Part shown: positions 1 through 10,801 of the stretch, one piece after another | Layout of the letters: each line of letters opens with the position of its first letter | Numbering within the stretch: position 1 is the first letter of the stretch | DNA from: Rhodocyclales bacterium | Lineage (GTDB): Bacteria > Pseudomonadota > Gammaproteobacteria > Burkholderiales > Rhodocyclaceae | Direction: 5' to 3' | Assembly (NCBI GenBank): GCA_016214145.1 | Contig: JACRPA010000002.1 | Span: forward strand, 372,001-436,000 | DNA length: 64,000 nt | The notes under the pieces: generated by a model | The model's input: the letters and a program-made list of their open reading frames with translations, nothing else | Databases searched by the model: none | Told to the model about the DNA's origin: nothing | Made by a program: the position numbers and the translations under genes

Positions 1-292
1 CACCCTGATTCTGGACTACATCCCCGACCGGACCTGCGTCGAACTGAAGAGCCTGAAGCTGTATGCCTGGTCCTACCGCAACGAGGGCGCCTTCCACGAG
101 GCGGTCACCAACCGCATCCTCGACGACCTGGCCAAGGCGACCCGGCCGCGCTTCATGCGCCTGACGGCGAAGTTCTACGTGCGCGGAGGAATTTTCACCA
201 CGGTGGTGGCGGAGCACCGCAAGAAGGGCTGGAAGCCGCAGCCGAAAATCGACCTCGACGCCTTTCCGGCGCAACCGAATACGCGGTTCTAG
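1..292 (+). CDS. queF: NADPH-dependent 7-cyano-7-deazaguanine reductase QueF, 3' part only
   Basis: The gene enters from the left edge, so only the last 96 codons are present, ending in TAG at 290-292. QueF reduces preQ0 to preQ1, the last free-base step of queuosine synthesis for tRNA. The visible part carries the family signature VELKSLKLY near the start, then [11 protein letters not shown]-like and [14 protein letters not shown]-like segments (here [13 protein letters not shown] and [15 protein letters not shown]). The Glu of FHE is the known substrate-binding residue of the family. The nucleophilic Cys of the upstream CP-type motif lies outside the window, so activity cannot be judged. 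It converges on the Crp/Fnr gene with a gap of 9 bp. Identification is confident. Confidence 0.93.
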   Translation, partial: TLILDYIPDRTCVELKSLKLYAWSYRNEGAFHEAVTNRILDDLAKATRPRFMRLTAKFYVRGGIFTTVVAEHRKKGWKPQPKIDLDAFPAQPNTRF

Positions 293-301
293 CGTTGCAA
301 C

Positions 302-1138
302 TCAGTCGGGCAGGAGTTCTCGCACCTTGTCCAGGCGGGAAAAGTGACATCCGGCCGAGTCGATCGTCAGCCAGCCTTCCCGCTTCCAGCCGCTCATGAT
401 GCGCGCGACGGTCTCCAGGCGGACGCCGATGATCTCGCTGAGCTGCTCCAGCGTCAGGGTGATCGGCAAGCGCGCCCTGTTGCCCTTCTTGTCCACGCCG
501 TAACGGTCGATCAACATCGTCATCAGCACCGCCAGGCGCTGCGGCACGTTGCCGGCGCTGACGATCTCGATCTTCTGGATGAACGCCTCGGTGAAGCGGC
601 CGATCTCGACGCGCAACGGCCCGGCCAGGCGCGGATATTTCTCGGCGAACTTCAGAATGGCTTCCGCCTCGACGAAGATCGCCGACATGCCGTCGTTCAT
701 GGCCACCGCGTCGGTCGGATACTTCATGCCGGCCCAGATGGCGAAGATGCCCATCGAATCGCCCGGGCCGTAGAGGCCGTAGGTGCGGCTGACGCCCTCC
801 CGGTTGCGGCGCGCCGCCTTGACGAAGCCCTGCTCGATGAACATGACGCGGCGGTCCGCCTCGTTGTGGCGCCAGATGTATTCGCCGGCGCGAAAGGCCT
901 GCACGCTGGCGGCGGCGGCGAGCTCGGAAATGACGCGCGCCGGGAGCTTGGCGAAGAGGTCGAAGCGCCGCATCCTTTTCGTCAGCTCCTCCTTGCCGGG
1001 CTGGCCGGACGGAAGCGGGGCATGCCGCTTGATGCGACGAAAGACGCGACGCGGCAGGTCGACGGCAAAATCCTTGCCGCTGCCGGCCTCCTGGCTCTTA
1101 CGCTGGCTACTCAACACGGCTCCTCCCGCCCGGACCAT
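302..1138 (-). CDS. Crp/Fnr-family transcriptional regulator
   Basis: A 278-residue protein with a 55-residue basic leader, a cyclic-nucleotide-binding-type beta-roll (about 60-170) and a C-terminal Crp-type winged helix (about 205-262, recognition helix around RLETVARIMSG). It has no N-terminal cysteine cluster (only Cys264), so it is not an oxygen-sensing Fe-S FNR; its ligand is unknown. The ATG at 1138 has GGAGG five bases upstream on the minus strand. A 16-bp perfect dyad of the family type lies about 40 bp upstream over a likely -35 box, which suggests autoregulation. The leader is longer than in E. coli Crp; a later start is possible, but the Shine-Dalgarno supports this one. Confidence 0.88.
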   Translation of the reverse strand: MVRAGGAVLSSQRKSQEAGSGKDFAVDLPRRVFRRIKRHAPLPSGQPGKEELTKRMRRFDLFAKLPARVISELAAAASVQAFRAGEYIWRHNEADRRVMFIEQGFVKAARRNREGVSRTYGLYGPGDSMGIFAIWAGMKYPTDAVAMNDGMSAIFVEAEAILKFAEKYPRLAGPLRVEIGRFTEAFIQKIEIVSAGNVPQRLAVLMTMLIDRYGVDKKGNRARLPITLTLEQLSEIIGVRLETVARIMSGWKREGWLTIDSAGCHFSRLDKVRELLPD

Positions 1139-1163
1139 GGATACCTCCGGAATCTTTTAGGTG

Positions 1164-1191
1164 TTATTAATTCATTGTTGACAAACGTCAA
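1164..1191 (-). promoter_or_regulatory. Putative sigma70-type promoter of the Crp/Fnr gene
   Basis: On the minus strand, TTGACG (1191-1186) and TAATAA (1169-1164) are separated by 16 bases, about 25 bp upstream of the start codon. The stretch is AT-richer than its surroundings. The -35 lies inside the dyad at 1177-1192. Inferred from sequence only. Confidence 0.5.
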
Positions 1192-1192
1192 C
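1177..1192. promoter_or_regulatory. FNR/CRP-like 16-bp perfect dyad (operator candidate)
   Basis: GTTGAC-AAAC-GTCAAC is a perfect 6-4-6 inverted repeat. The half-site and 4-base spacing match the general architecture of FNR/DNR boxes (TTGAT-N4-ATCAA) with C/G at the fifth position. It overlaps the predicted -35 element of the adjacent Crp/Fnr gene, a position expected for autorepression. The binding protein is inferred. Confidence 0.55.
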
Positions 1193-1253
1193 TTGCCTAA
1201 GCTTATCACCATCCGCGAACCGGCAAGGCAACCAATCGCGCTTCTTCGGCAAT

Positions 1254-1527
1254 GGAACCTCTGAATAAGTCCTTCGTGAGCCGCGTTTGCACGAGAAGCG
1301 CCCAGATGCTAGGCGCGCGACGAAGGTCGTAGTCATTCTACGAAGCCGAGGAGCGCAACGACGCAGATGGGCGCTTATCGTGCAAACCCTTCGGGGCGCG
1401 GGCTTTCCGGGCGGTCTGCGGCGTTGCGGCGGCTTGCCGTAGAATCACTACTGCCTTCGCCGCCGCGTCTAGCAGCCCATCCCGGAAAGCCCGCGCCGCG
1501 GCCACGAAGGACTTATTCAGAGGTTCC
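1254..1527. mobile_element. 274-bp nested-hairpin element with 25-bp terminal inverted repeats (MITE-like)
   Basis: The ends (1254-1278 and 1503-1527) are a perfect 25-bp inverted repeat beginning GGAACCTCTGAATAAG. Inside are two long hairpins placed side by side: 1285-1309 pairs with 1363-1387 (22 of 25), and 1395-1411 pairs with 1481-1497 (17 of 17). No open reading frame of note and no clear target-site duplication are seen. The right end lies 14 bp before the mutS start, so the element occupies the mutS leader. It resembles a non-autonomous transposable element. This fills most of the 403-bp gap between the regulator and mutS. Confidence 0.65.
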
Positions 1528-1541
1528 CTAAGCCCGCGACG

Positions 1542-4121
<2,580 letters not shown>

Positions 4122-4143
4122 GCGCCTCCTGCCGGTGTCAATT

Positions 4144-4191
4144 GTGGCTTTCCGCCATTCGGAAACCACGTATCGATTGCCGCCGGCAATC
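4144..4191 (+). terminator. Two hairpins downstream of mutS, possible terminator
   Basis: A 10-bp stem with one bulge (4144-4154 with 4160-4169) is followed by a perfect dyad GATTGCCG/CGGCAATC (4175-4182 and 4184-4191). There is no T-run after either, so intrinsic termination is doubtful. They lie 22 bp past the mutS stop. Confidence 0.3.
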
Positions 4192-4291
4192 TGACTATCC
4201 TGCTCGCACCCCGCCACACAACAACCATTGCGCGCACCCCACAAAGGTGACGCGCCGGCGGGCGGACCACCCGTCACCAAAGGAGGAAGTC

Positions 4292-5428
4292 ATGCCACTG
4301 TCTGCCCTGCGGCGCTGCGCCGCCGTTCTGTCGCTCGCCATCCTGCCGGCCGCCGCCGGCGCCGCCACGATCGTCATCGGCCAGGTCGCCCCCTACAGCG
4401 GGCCGCTGGCCCCCACCGGCAGCCACGTCGGCGCCGGCGCGAAACTGTATTTCGACCGCATCAATGCGGCGGGCGGCATCCACGGCGCGAAGATCCGCTT
4501 CGTCACCCGGGACGATGGATACAAGGTCCCCGAAACCGTCAAGCTCACCCGCGAGCTGATCAAGGAGGAGAGTCCGCTCGCACTGGTCGGCATGGTCGGA
4601 ACGGGCAACGTCGAGGCGCTGGTCAAGGAGCGCGTTCTCGAGGAGGCCGACATTCCCGTCGTCGGCATCCGCTCGGGCGCCCTGTCGCTCGTGTCCCCGG
4701 TCGTGCCGCAGCTGTTCCACACCCGCGCCAGCTACGCCGCCGAGGTGGAAAAGATCGTCCAGCAGCTCGACACGACGGGCATCAAGCGCGTCGCCGTCCT
4801 CTACCAGGACGATCCGCTCGGCCTGGACGGCCTGGCCGGCGCGGAGAAATCGCTCAAGCTGCACAACCTGCAATTGCTCGTCAAAGCGCCCTACGAAAAA
4901 AACACGACCAAGGTCGAAGCGGCCGTCAAGGCCATCGCCATGGCCAAACCCCAGGCGGTGATCATGGTCTCCAACACCGCCGCCAGCGCGGAATTCGTCC
5001 GGCAGTCGCGCGCCGCCGGCAACGACGCGCAGCTGCTCACCCTGTCCATCACCGACGGGCCGCAGCTCGTCAAGCGCATCGGCAAGGAAACGGCGCACGG
5101 CCTGAGCATCGTCCAGGTCGTGCCCGATCCGTCCAGCCGTTCGCTGGCCGTCACCCGCGATCTGCAGGACGACTACAAGAAATTCGCGCCGAAAGGCGTC
5201 GAGGTGAACCACACCCTGCTCGAAGGCTACCTGGCCGGCAGGGTACTGGCGGAGGGACTGAAGCGGGCCGGGCCGAACCCGACGCGGAAGAAGCTGCGCG
5301 AGGCGCTGGAGGCGATGCGGGACTACGACGCCGGCGGCCTGTACATCCGCTTTTCCCCGTCGAGCCACTCGGGGTCGGACTTCCTCGACATCACCATCCT
5401 GAACCGGGAAGGCAAAGTGCTGCGATAA
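4292..5428 (+). CDS. Periplasmic ABC-transporter substrate-binding protein, branched-chain amino acid type
   Basis: A 378-residue periplasmic binding protein of the Leu/Ile/Val (LivK, Peripla_BP_6) family. The first 24 residues form a signal peptide (RRCAAVLSLAILPAAAGA). The mature start IVIGQVAPYSGPLAPTG and the segments YFDRINAAGGIHG and GLDGLAGAE are typical. The start at 4292 has a strong Shine-Dalgarno AAAGGAGGAAGTC. The same frame stays open far upstream through mutS on the other frame, but that is a shadow. No permease or ATPase genes are adjacent, so it is an orphan; the livFGMH genes lie 55 kb away. The ligand cannot be told and may be an amino acid, amide or aromatic acid. Confidence 0.9.
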   Translation: MPLSALRRCAAVLSLAILPAAAGAATIVIGQVAPYSGPLAPTGSHVGAGAKLYFDRINAAGGIHGAKIRFVTRDDGYKVPETVKLTRELIKEESPLALVGMVGTGNVEALVKERVLEEADIPVVGIRSGALSLVSPVVPQLFHTRASYAAEVEKIVQQLDTTGIKRVAVLYQDDPLGLDGLAGAEKSLKLHNLQLLVKAPYEKNTTKVEAAVKAIAMAKPQAVIMVSNTAASAEFVRQSRAAGNDAQLLTLSITDGPQLVKRIGKETAHGLSIVQVVPDPSSRSLAVTRDLQDDYKKFAPKGVEVNHTLLEGYLAGRVLAEGLKRAGPNPTRKKLREALEAMRDYDAGGLYIRFSPSSHSGSDFLDITILNREGKVLR

Positions 5429-5439
5429 AACGCCCTGGC

Positions 5440-5489
5440 GTTTCAGAGGAGGCCAATGCCCGCGAAGCGGGCGTTATGCCGGAGCTAAA
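5440..5489. repeat. Hairpin element, copy 1 (GTTTCAG-N-GGAGGC...GTTATGCCG...CTAAA)
   Basis: Conserved boxes GTTTCAG, GGAGGC, TTATGCCG and CTAAA surround an apical hairpin GCCCGC-GAA-GCGGGC (5458-5472). A second copy at 36542-36582 keeps the boxes but has a different apical stem. It starts 11 bp after the preceding stop codon and runs directly into the motif copy at 5487-5511. Confidence 0.55.
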
Positions 5490-5511
5490 AGTCAGCCCCC
5501 GCAATACGGCG
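5487..5511 (-). repeat. Dispersed ~26-bp motif, copy 1; possible slyD terminator
   Basis: Read on the minus strand this is CGCCGTATTGCGGGGG followed by CTGACTTTT. Together with the flanking CCCCG it forms the stem CCCCGC/GCGGGG, followed after six bases by TTTT, 6 bp past the TGA of the FKBP gene. It could therefore act as its terminator. Confidence 0.6.
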
Positions 5512-5516
5512 CGGGG

Positions 5517-5999
5517 TCAGTGGTGGTGGTGTCCTTCAGGGCCGTGCACATGGCCGTGCGTCAGCTCCTCGGCGGTCGCCGCGCGGACGTCGGCAATGGT
5601 GCAGTTGAAGATCAGCGCGGTGCCGGCCAGGGGGTGGTTGCCGTCGACCACCACCTTGTCGCCCTCGATATCGGTGATGGTATAGACGATCTCGTCGTCG
5701 CCCTCCTCGGTCGCCCGCTCGAACTGCATGCCGACCTGGATGCCTTCCGGGAACATGGAGAGGACCTCGATGCGCACCAGTTCGGCATCGTATTCGCCGA
5801 AGGCGTCCTCGGGGAGCAGCTTGACCTCCAGCTGCTCGCCGACCGCCTTGCCCTGCAGCACCTCTTCGATGCGCGAGAAGATGCCGTCGTAGCCGCCGTG
5901 GAGGTAGACCAGCGGGCGCTGCCCGTCGTCGATGAGATTGCCGTCGGGGTCGGTGACGCGGTAGCTCAGCGTGACGACAGTGTCCTTGGCAATGTGCAT
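5517..5999 (-). CDS. slyD: SlyD-like FKBP-type peptidyl-prolyl cis-trans isomerase
   Basis: A 160-residue FKBP-type isomerase that speeds proline isomerisation and acts as a folding helper. The N-terminus MHIAKDTVVTLSYRVTD, the GGYDGIF segment, the inserted flap (about 65-120) and DGNHPLAGTALIFNCTI match the SlyD group. The tail HGHVHGPEGHHHH is short but His-rich, as in the metal-binding SlyD tail. The ATG at 5999 has AAAGGAA upstream; the longer frame to 6056 lacks a sensible start and is not used. It lies 16 bp downstream of the peroxiredoxin gene on the same strand, so the two likely form an operon. Confidence 0.9.
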   Translation of the reverse strand: MHIAKDTVVTLSYRVTDPDGNLIDDGQRPLVYLHGGYDGIFSRIEEVLQGKAVGEQLEVKLLPEDAFGEYDAELVRIEVLSMFPEGIQVGMQFERATEEGDDEIVYTITDIEGDKVVVDGNHPLAGTALIFNCTIADVRAATAEELTHGHVHGPEGHHHH

Positions 6000-6015
6000 G
6001 GCGTTTCCTTTCTGC

Positions 6016-6483
6016 TCAGTCCAGTTGCTTGACCAGCGCCAGCACCTCGAGTGCATGGCCCCTGGGGTTCACGCCATACAATGCGTGGCGAACGACGCCT
6101 TTCCTGTCGATGACGAAGGTGGAGCGCACGATGCCCTGCTTCCTCACGCCGTCCTTTTCCTTCATCTGCCAGACGCCGTAGCGCCTGCACACCTCGCCTT
6201 CCGTGTCCGCCAGCAGCCGCACGGAGAGGCCGTGCTTGTCACGGAACTCGGCATGGCTGATGCAATCGTCGCGGGACACGCCGAGGATGACGCAACCGCA
6301 GCGCGCGAATTCGTCTTCATGGTCGGAGAAGTCGATGCCCTCGATGGTGCAACCGGGCGTATCGTCCTTGGGATAGAAATACAGGACAGCGTGCTTCTTG
6401 CCGCGCAACTCCGACAGATCGAAGGATTCCATGTCGGCGTCGGGCAGGGCGAAAGCGGGCGCGGATTGTCCGGCGTGCAGCAT
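6016..6483 (-). CDS. bcp: Bcp/PrxQ-type peroxiredoxin without the usual resolving cysteine
   Basis: A 155-residue thiol peroxidase of the AhpC/TSA fold that reduces hydroperoxides. The peroxidatic Cys45 sits in FYPKDDTPGCTIEG. In canonical Bcp a second Cys follows five residues later; here that position is Ile50, so this is a 1-Cys type or uses another cysteine (Cys62, Cys64 or Cys75). A second, canonical Bcp is at 25663-26124. It is upstream of the FKBP gene with 16 bp between. Confidence 0.9.
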   Translation of the reverse strand: MLHAGQSAPAFALPDADMESFDLSELRGKKHAVLYFYPKDDTPGCTIEGIDFSDHEDEFARCGCVILGVSRDDCISHAEFRDKHGLSVRLLADTEGEVCRRYGVWQMKEKDGVRKQGIVRSTFVIDRKGVVRHALYGVNPRGHALEVLALVKQLD

Positions 6484-6577
6484 GCATTTCCTACCAGCGA
6501 TTGAACGGGAGCAAGTTTAACACCGGAATCCGGCGCAGGAGCAAGACAAGAGCGCATCGAGCGGATACCATCGCGCC

Positions 6578-6997
6578 ATGATTCCGCGCTGGGAACATTT
6601 TCGCCATGAAGCCGACATCGGCGTGCGCGGATTGGGCGCCACGCGCGAGGCGGCCTTCGAGCAGGCGGCGCTCGCGCTGACCGCCGTTCTCACCGATCCG
6701 GAGCGTGTCGCGCCGCGTACTTCAGTGCGCATCGTGTGCAGCGCTCCCGACGATGCATTATTGTTCTGCGACTGGCTCAACGCCCTGATCTTCGAAATGG
6801 CGACGCGGCACATGCTGTTCGCCCGCTGCGAAGTGCGCATCGCCGACGGGCATCTCGATGCCATCGCCTGGGGAGAGTCCGTGGACGTCGACAGGCACCT
6901 TCCCGCCGTCGAGATCAAGGGCGCCACCTTCACCGAGCTCGACGTGCGCCGATTGCCCGACGGCAGCTGGCGGGCGCAGTGCGTGGTCGACGTCTGA
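6578..6997 (+). CDS. Archease
   Basis: A 139-residue archease, the small metal-binding cofactor that helps RtcB become guanylated and turn over. The start [19 protein letters not shown] and the Asp/His pattern are typical of the family, as is the ending with an acidic C-terminal residue (VVDV). The ATG at 6578 is the first in frame. The next gene, rtcB, begins 9 bp after the stop, so the pair is co-transcribed. It is divergent from the peroxiredoxin gene with 94 bp between. Confidence 0.92.
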   Translation: MIPRWEHFRHEADIGVRGLGATREAAFEQAALALTAVLTDPERVAPRTSVRIVCSAPDDALLFCDWLNALIFEMATRHMLFARCEVRIADGHLDAIAWGESVDVDRHLPAVEIKGATFTELDVRRLPDGSWRAQCVVDV

Positions 6998-7006
6998 GGA
7001 GTTGCC

Positions 7007-8434
7007 ATGGATCTGTCCCGTTTCGAACAGCGCTCGGAACACGAATGGCTGTCCCCTGCGCACGGCCGCATGCGCGTGCCGGTCGTCATCTACGCTTCCC
7101 GGGAACTGATGCAGGCGATGGATGCGAAGGTGCTCGAACAGGCGACCAACGTCGCCAGCCTGCCCGGCATCGTGCAGGCGTCGTATGCCATGCCCGACGC
7201 GCACTGGGGCTACGGCTTTCCCATCGGCGGCGTCGCCGCCTTCGATCCCGGCGACGGCGTGGTCTCCGCCGGCGGCGTCGGCTTCGACATCTCCTGCGGC
7301 GTGCGCACCCTGCTCACCGGCCTGCGGCGGGACGACATCCTCCGCGTCCAGTCGCGCCTCGCCGACATCCTGTTCGCGCGCATCCCCGCCGGCGTCGGCA
7401 GCACCGGCGAACTGCACCTGTCCGCAAAGGAAATGGACGCCATGCTGACGGGCGGCGCGCGCTGGGCCGTCGAGCGCGGCTATGGCAGCGAGGCCGACCT
7501 CGCCCGCATCGAGGAGCGCGGCAGCATGCACGGCGCCGATCCGAAAGCCGTATCCAAGCAGGCGCGCAGGCGCCAGCGCGACGAGATGGGCACCCTCGGC
7601 TCGGGCAACCATTACCTCGAGGTGCAGCACGTCGCCGAGGTCTTCGACGCCGCCGTCGCCGCCGCCTACGGCATCCAGGCCGGCGACGTCGTCGTCAGCA
7701 TCCATTGCGGCTCGCGCGGCCTCGGCCACCAGATCGGCACCGAATTCCTCAGGGAAATGCTGATCGCCGCGCCCGCTGCCGGCATCGAACTGCCGGATCG
7801 CGAGCTCGCCTGCGCGCCGCTGGCTTCACCGCTCGGCCAGCGCTACCTCGGCGCCATGCGCGCCGCCATCAACTGCGCGCTGGCCAACCGGCAGATCCTC
7901 ACCCACCTCACCCGCGATGCCTTTCGCAAGGTGCTGCCGGACGCACGGCTGCCGCTGCTCTACGACGTCTCGCACAACACCTGCAAGGAGGAAAGCCACG
8001 TCGTCGAGGGGCGCAAGCGGCGCCTCTTCGTGCACCGCAAGGGCGCCACCCGCGCTTTCGGCCCGGGGCATCCGGAACTGCCGGCGGAGTTCCGCGAGGC
8101 CGGCCAGCCGGTGCTCATCGGCGGCAGCATGGGCACCGGCTCCTACATCCTGTCCGGGCTGGCCACGGGCATGGAGCGCGCCTTCAGTTCCGCCTGCCAC
8201 GGCGCCGGCCGCGCCATGAGCCGCCACGAGGCCACCCGCCGCTGGCAGGGCCGCGCCATTGTCGACGAACTGGCCGGTCGCGGCATCCTCATCCGCAGCC
8301 CCAGCCTGCGCGGCGTCGCCGAGGAAGCGCCGCTTGCCTACAAGGACGTCTCGGCAGTGGTCGATGCCGCCGATGCGGCCGGCCTGGCGCGCAAGGTGGC
8401 GCGGCTCGAGCCGCTGGTCTGTGTGAAAGGGTGA
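7007..8434 (+). CDS. rtcB: RNA 3'-phosphate (RtcB) ligase
   Basis: A 475-residue RtcB, which joins RNA ends with 2',3'-cyclic phosphate or 3'-phosphate to 5'-OH ends using GTP and Mn2+. Visible motifs in order: MPDAHWGYGFPIGG, GGVGFDISCGVR (metal-binding Cys), GTLGSGNHYLEVQ, HCGSRGLGHQIG, YDVSHNTCKEE, GSMGTGSYILSG and CHGAGRAMSR, the last holding the His guanylated in the family. All appear intact. Archease is directly upstream. No RtcR-type sigma54 activator is adjacent, so regulation differs from the E. coli rtc operon. The start follows GAGGAGTTGCC. Confidence 0.97.
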   Translation: MDLSRFEQRSEHEWLSPAHGRMRVPVVIYASRELMQAMDAKVLEQATNVASLPGIVQASYAMPDAHWGYGFPIGGVAAFDPGDGVVSAGGVGFDISCGVRTLLTGLRRDDILRVQSRLADILFARIPAGVGSTGELHLSAKEMDAMLTGGARWAVERGYGSEADLARIEERGSMHGADPKAVSKQARRRQRDEMGTLGSGNHYLEVQHVAEVFDAAVAAAYGIQAGDVVVSIHCGSRGLGHQIGTEFLREMLIAAPAAGIELPDRELACAPLASPLGQRYLGAMRAAINCALANRQILTHLTRDAFRKVLPDARLPLLYDVSHNTCKEESHVVEGRKRRLFVHRKGATRAFGPGHPELPAEFREAGQPVLIGGSMGTGSYILSGLATGMERAFSSACHGAGRAMSRHEATRRWQGRAIVDELAGRGILIRSPSLRGVAEEAPLAYKDVSAVVDAADAAGLARKVARLEPLVCVKG

Positions 8435-8470
8435 TAGGCTTTATATTGTTTTTTCACGCCAAGACCAACG

Positions 8471-8959
8471 ATGATGAAACCCTGGTTCATTGCCCTCTGC
8501 CTCCTGGCGGCCGCCCCCGCCTTCGCCCAGACGCCCGAGCGCTGGGACCTTCCGCTGGATCCGCGCGACTGGAGGCTCGCCGCCGAAAACCGCGAAGGTC
8601 GTCTCACCGAGCGCATCTATGTGGCCCCCGGCGAGAGCGAATACTTCTGGAACGAGAAAATCGTCATCGGCCATCAACGCCTCGCCTTCTCGCCCGATGA
8701 CTACCTCACCGGCTTCATCGAACACCTGAACGAGCATTGCCGCCCGTTCAAGATGAAGCCGCTCGAGCAGGAGCAGAACAACGTGTTCCTGCAATGGGAG
8801 GGCGACTGCCGCATCACCGGCCAGCAGTTCGAATACCGCCGCGTCGTCGTCGCCAGGGACGGCGTGCACATCCTCGCCTACGCCGCCAGGCAGAACCGCC
8901 TCTCCGAGGCGAAACGGCAGGCCTGGCTGGCCATCCTGCGCGAAGCCAAGCTGAAATAG
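8471..8959 (+). CDS. Secreted protein of unknown function
   Basis: A 162-residue protein with a signal peptide ([19 protein letters not shown], cleavage after about residue 20). The mature part is mixed in charge with three cysteines or fewer and no repeat; I do not recognise a catalytic motif. It has no membrane segment after the signal. ATGATG at 8471 and 8474 are alternative starts. An AT-rich stretch (TTTATATTGTTTTTTC) 36 bp after the rtcB stop could carry a promoter. The macro-domain gene starts 2 bp after its stop, so the two are probably co-transcribed. Confidence 0.75.
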   Translation: MMKPWFIALCLLAAAPAFAQTPERWDLPLDPRDWRLAAENREGRLTERIYVAPGESEYFWNEKIVIGHQRLAFSPDDYLTGFIEHLNEHCRPFKMKPLEQEQNNVFLQWEGDCRITGQQFEYRRVVVARDGVHILAYAARQNRLSEAKRQAWLAILREAKLK

Positions 8960-8961
8960 TC

Positions 8962-9474
8962 ATGCCCGACCGCCTAGAGGTCGTCACCGGCGACATCACC
9001 CGCCTCGCCGTCGACGCCATCGTGAATGCGGCCAACGAGTCCCTGCTCGGCGGCGGCGGCGTGGATGGGGCCATCCACCGGGCGGCGGGGCCCGAACTGC
9101 TGGCATATTGCCGGACCCTGGGCGGCTGCCCGACCGGAGAGGCGAAGATCACCCCCGGCTTCCGCCTGCCGGCGGAGCACGTCATCCACACCGTCGGGCC
9201 GGTCTGGCGCGGCGGCAGCCAGGGCGAACCGGGGCAACTGGCTTCCTGCTACCGCGCCTGCTTCCGCCTGGCAAAGGCGCACGGATTGCGCAGCCTGGCC
9301 TTCCCGGCCATCAGCTGCGGCGTATACGGCTATCCGCGCGAGGCGGCAGCGCGCATCGCGGCTGGCGAATGCCGGTCAGCGCTGGCAGGCAATCCCGGAC
9401 TGGAGCGGGTGTTGCTGGTGGCCTTCGACGAAGCCATGGCCGAAACGCTGAGGACGGCAACTCGTTCCGCGTAG
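8962..9474 (+). CDS. Macro-domain protein, likely O-acetyl-ADP-ribose deacetylase
   Basis: A 170-residue single macro domain of the YmdB/MacroD group. These bind ADP-ribose and remove it from O-acetyl esters or from acidic side chains on proteins. The diagnostic run [17 protein letters not shown] is intact at residues 28-44, followed by [11 protein letters not shown] and [12 protein letters not shown], which close the binding pocket. The ATG at 8962 lies 2 bp after the upstream stop. It may belong with the RNA-repair genes upstream (ADP-ribosylation and RNA ends are both damage themes), but this is inference. Confidence 0.9.
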   Translation: MPDRLEVVTGDITRLAVDAIVNAANESLLGGGGVDGAIHRAAGPELLAYCRTLGGCPTGEAKITPGFRLPAEHVIHTVGPVWRGGSQGEPGQLASCYRACFRLAKAHGLRSLAFPAISCGVYGYPREAAARIAAGECRSALAGNPGLERVLLVAFDEAMAETLRTATRSA

Positions 9475-9517
9475 CCGTCGGCTATACTTTTCCTTTCCAC
9501 TCGAGAGCGCGCAGACC

Positions 9518-10801
9518 ATGAAACTGGAAACCCTCGCCGTGCACGGCGGCTACAGCCCGGAACCCACCACCAAGGCCGTGGCGGTGCCGATCTACCAGAC
9601 CACGTCCTACGCCTTCGACAACACGCAGCACGGGGCGGACCTGTTCGACCTCAAGGTGGCGGGCAACATCTACACCCGCATCATGAACCCGACCCAGGAC
9701 GTGCTGGAAAAGCGCGTCGCCGCCATGGAAGGCGGCATCGCGGGGCTGGCGCTGGCCTCGGGCCAGGCGGCGATCACCTACGCGATCCAGACCATCTCCG
9801 AGGCCGGCGACAACCTCGTCTCGGCCAGCACGCTTTACGGCGGCACCTACAACCTGTTCGCCCACACCCTGCCGCAGTTCGGCATCGAGGTGCGCTTCGC
9901 CGACTACCGCGACCCGCAGTCCTTCGAAAAGCTGATCGACGGCCGCACCAAGGCCATCTACTGCGAATCCGTCGGCAACCCGCTCGGCAACATCACCGAT
10001 TTCGAGCCCCTCGCCGACATCGCGCATCGCCACGGCATCCCGCTCATCGTCGACAACACCGTGCCGACGCCGTATCTGTGCCGGCCCTTCGAGCATGGCG
10101 CCGACATTGTCGTGCATTCGCTCACCAAGTATCTCGGCGGCCACGGCAACTCGATCGGCGGCATCATCGTCGATTCCGGCAAGTTCCCCTGGGCCGAGCA
10201 CAAGCAGAAGTTCAAGCGCCTCAACGAGCCCGACGTCTCCTACCACGGCGTGGTCTATACCGAGGCGCTCGGCCCGGCCGCCTTCATCGGCCGCGCCCGC
10301 GTCGTGCCGCTGCGCAACATGGGCGCGGCGATCAGCCCCTTCAACGCCTTCCTCATCCTGCAGGGCATCGAGACGGTGACGCTGCGCATGGACCGCATCT
10401 GCGAGAACACGCTCAAGGTGGCGCAGTTCCTCAAGGGCCACGCCAGGGTGTCCTGGGTGAATTACGCCGGCCTGGCCGACCACAAGGACCATGCCCTGGT
10501 GCAAAAATACATGGGAGGGCGCGCCTCGGGCATCCTCACCTTCGGCGTCAAGGGCGGCGCAGGCGACGCCAAGGCGGCCGGCGCGCGCTTCCAGGATGCG
10601 CTGCAGCTGGTCGTCAGGCTGGTGAACATCGGCGACTGCAAGTCGCTGGCCTGTCACCCGGCCTCGACCACGCATCGCCAGCTCTCGCCCGGGGAAATGG
10701 CCAAGGCAGGCGTGTCGGAGGACATGGTGCGCCTGTCGATCGGCATCGAGCACATCGACGACATCCTGGCCGACCTCGACCAGGCGCTGAAGGCCGCTTA
10801 A
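9518..10801 (+). CDS. metY: O-acetylhomoserine sulfhydrylase (aminocarboxypropyltransferase)
   Basis: A 427-residue PLP enzyme of the Cys/Met metabolism family that makes homocysteine from O-acetylhomoserine and sulfide. The start [46 protein letters not shown] and SGQAAITYA are typical of MetY and not of cystathionine synthases. The Schiff-base Lys204 lies in [11 protein letters not shown]. The length suits MetY (about 430), longer than MetB or MetZ. The stop codon overlaps that of the convergent EAL gene by two bases, so no terminator can lie between them. Confidence 0.93.
   Translation: MKLETLAVHGGYSPEPTTKAVAVPIYQTTSYAFDNTQHGADLFDLKVAGNIYTRIMNPTQDVLEKRVAAMEGGIAGLALASGQAAITYAIQTISEAGDNLVSASTLYGGTYNLFAHTLPQFGIEVRFADYRDPQSFEKLIDGRTKAIYCESVGNPLGNITDFEPLADIAHRHGIPLIVDNTVPTPYLCRPFEHGADIVVHSLTKYLGGHGNSIGGIIVDSGKFPWAEHKQKFKRLNEPDVSYHGVVYTEALGPAAFIGRARVVPLRNMGAAISPFNAFLILQGIETVTLRMDRICENTLKVAQFLKGHARVSWVNYAGLADHKDHALVQKYMGGRASGILTFGVKGGAGDAKAAGARFQDALQLVVRLVNIGDCKSLACHPASTTHRQLSPGEMAKAGVSEDMVRLSIGIEHIDDILADLDQALKAA

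Noticed and set aside
1254-1527. Structured regulatory RNA (riboswitch) upstream of mutS
   Set aside because: The 25-bp perfect terminal inverted repeats and two independent hairpins are better explained by a mobile element.
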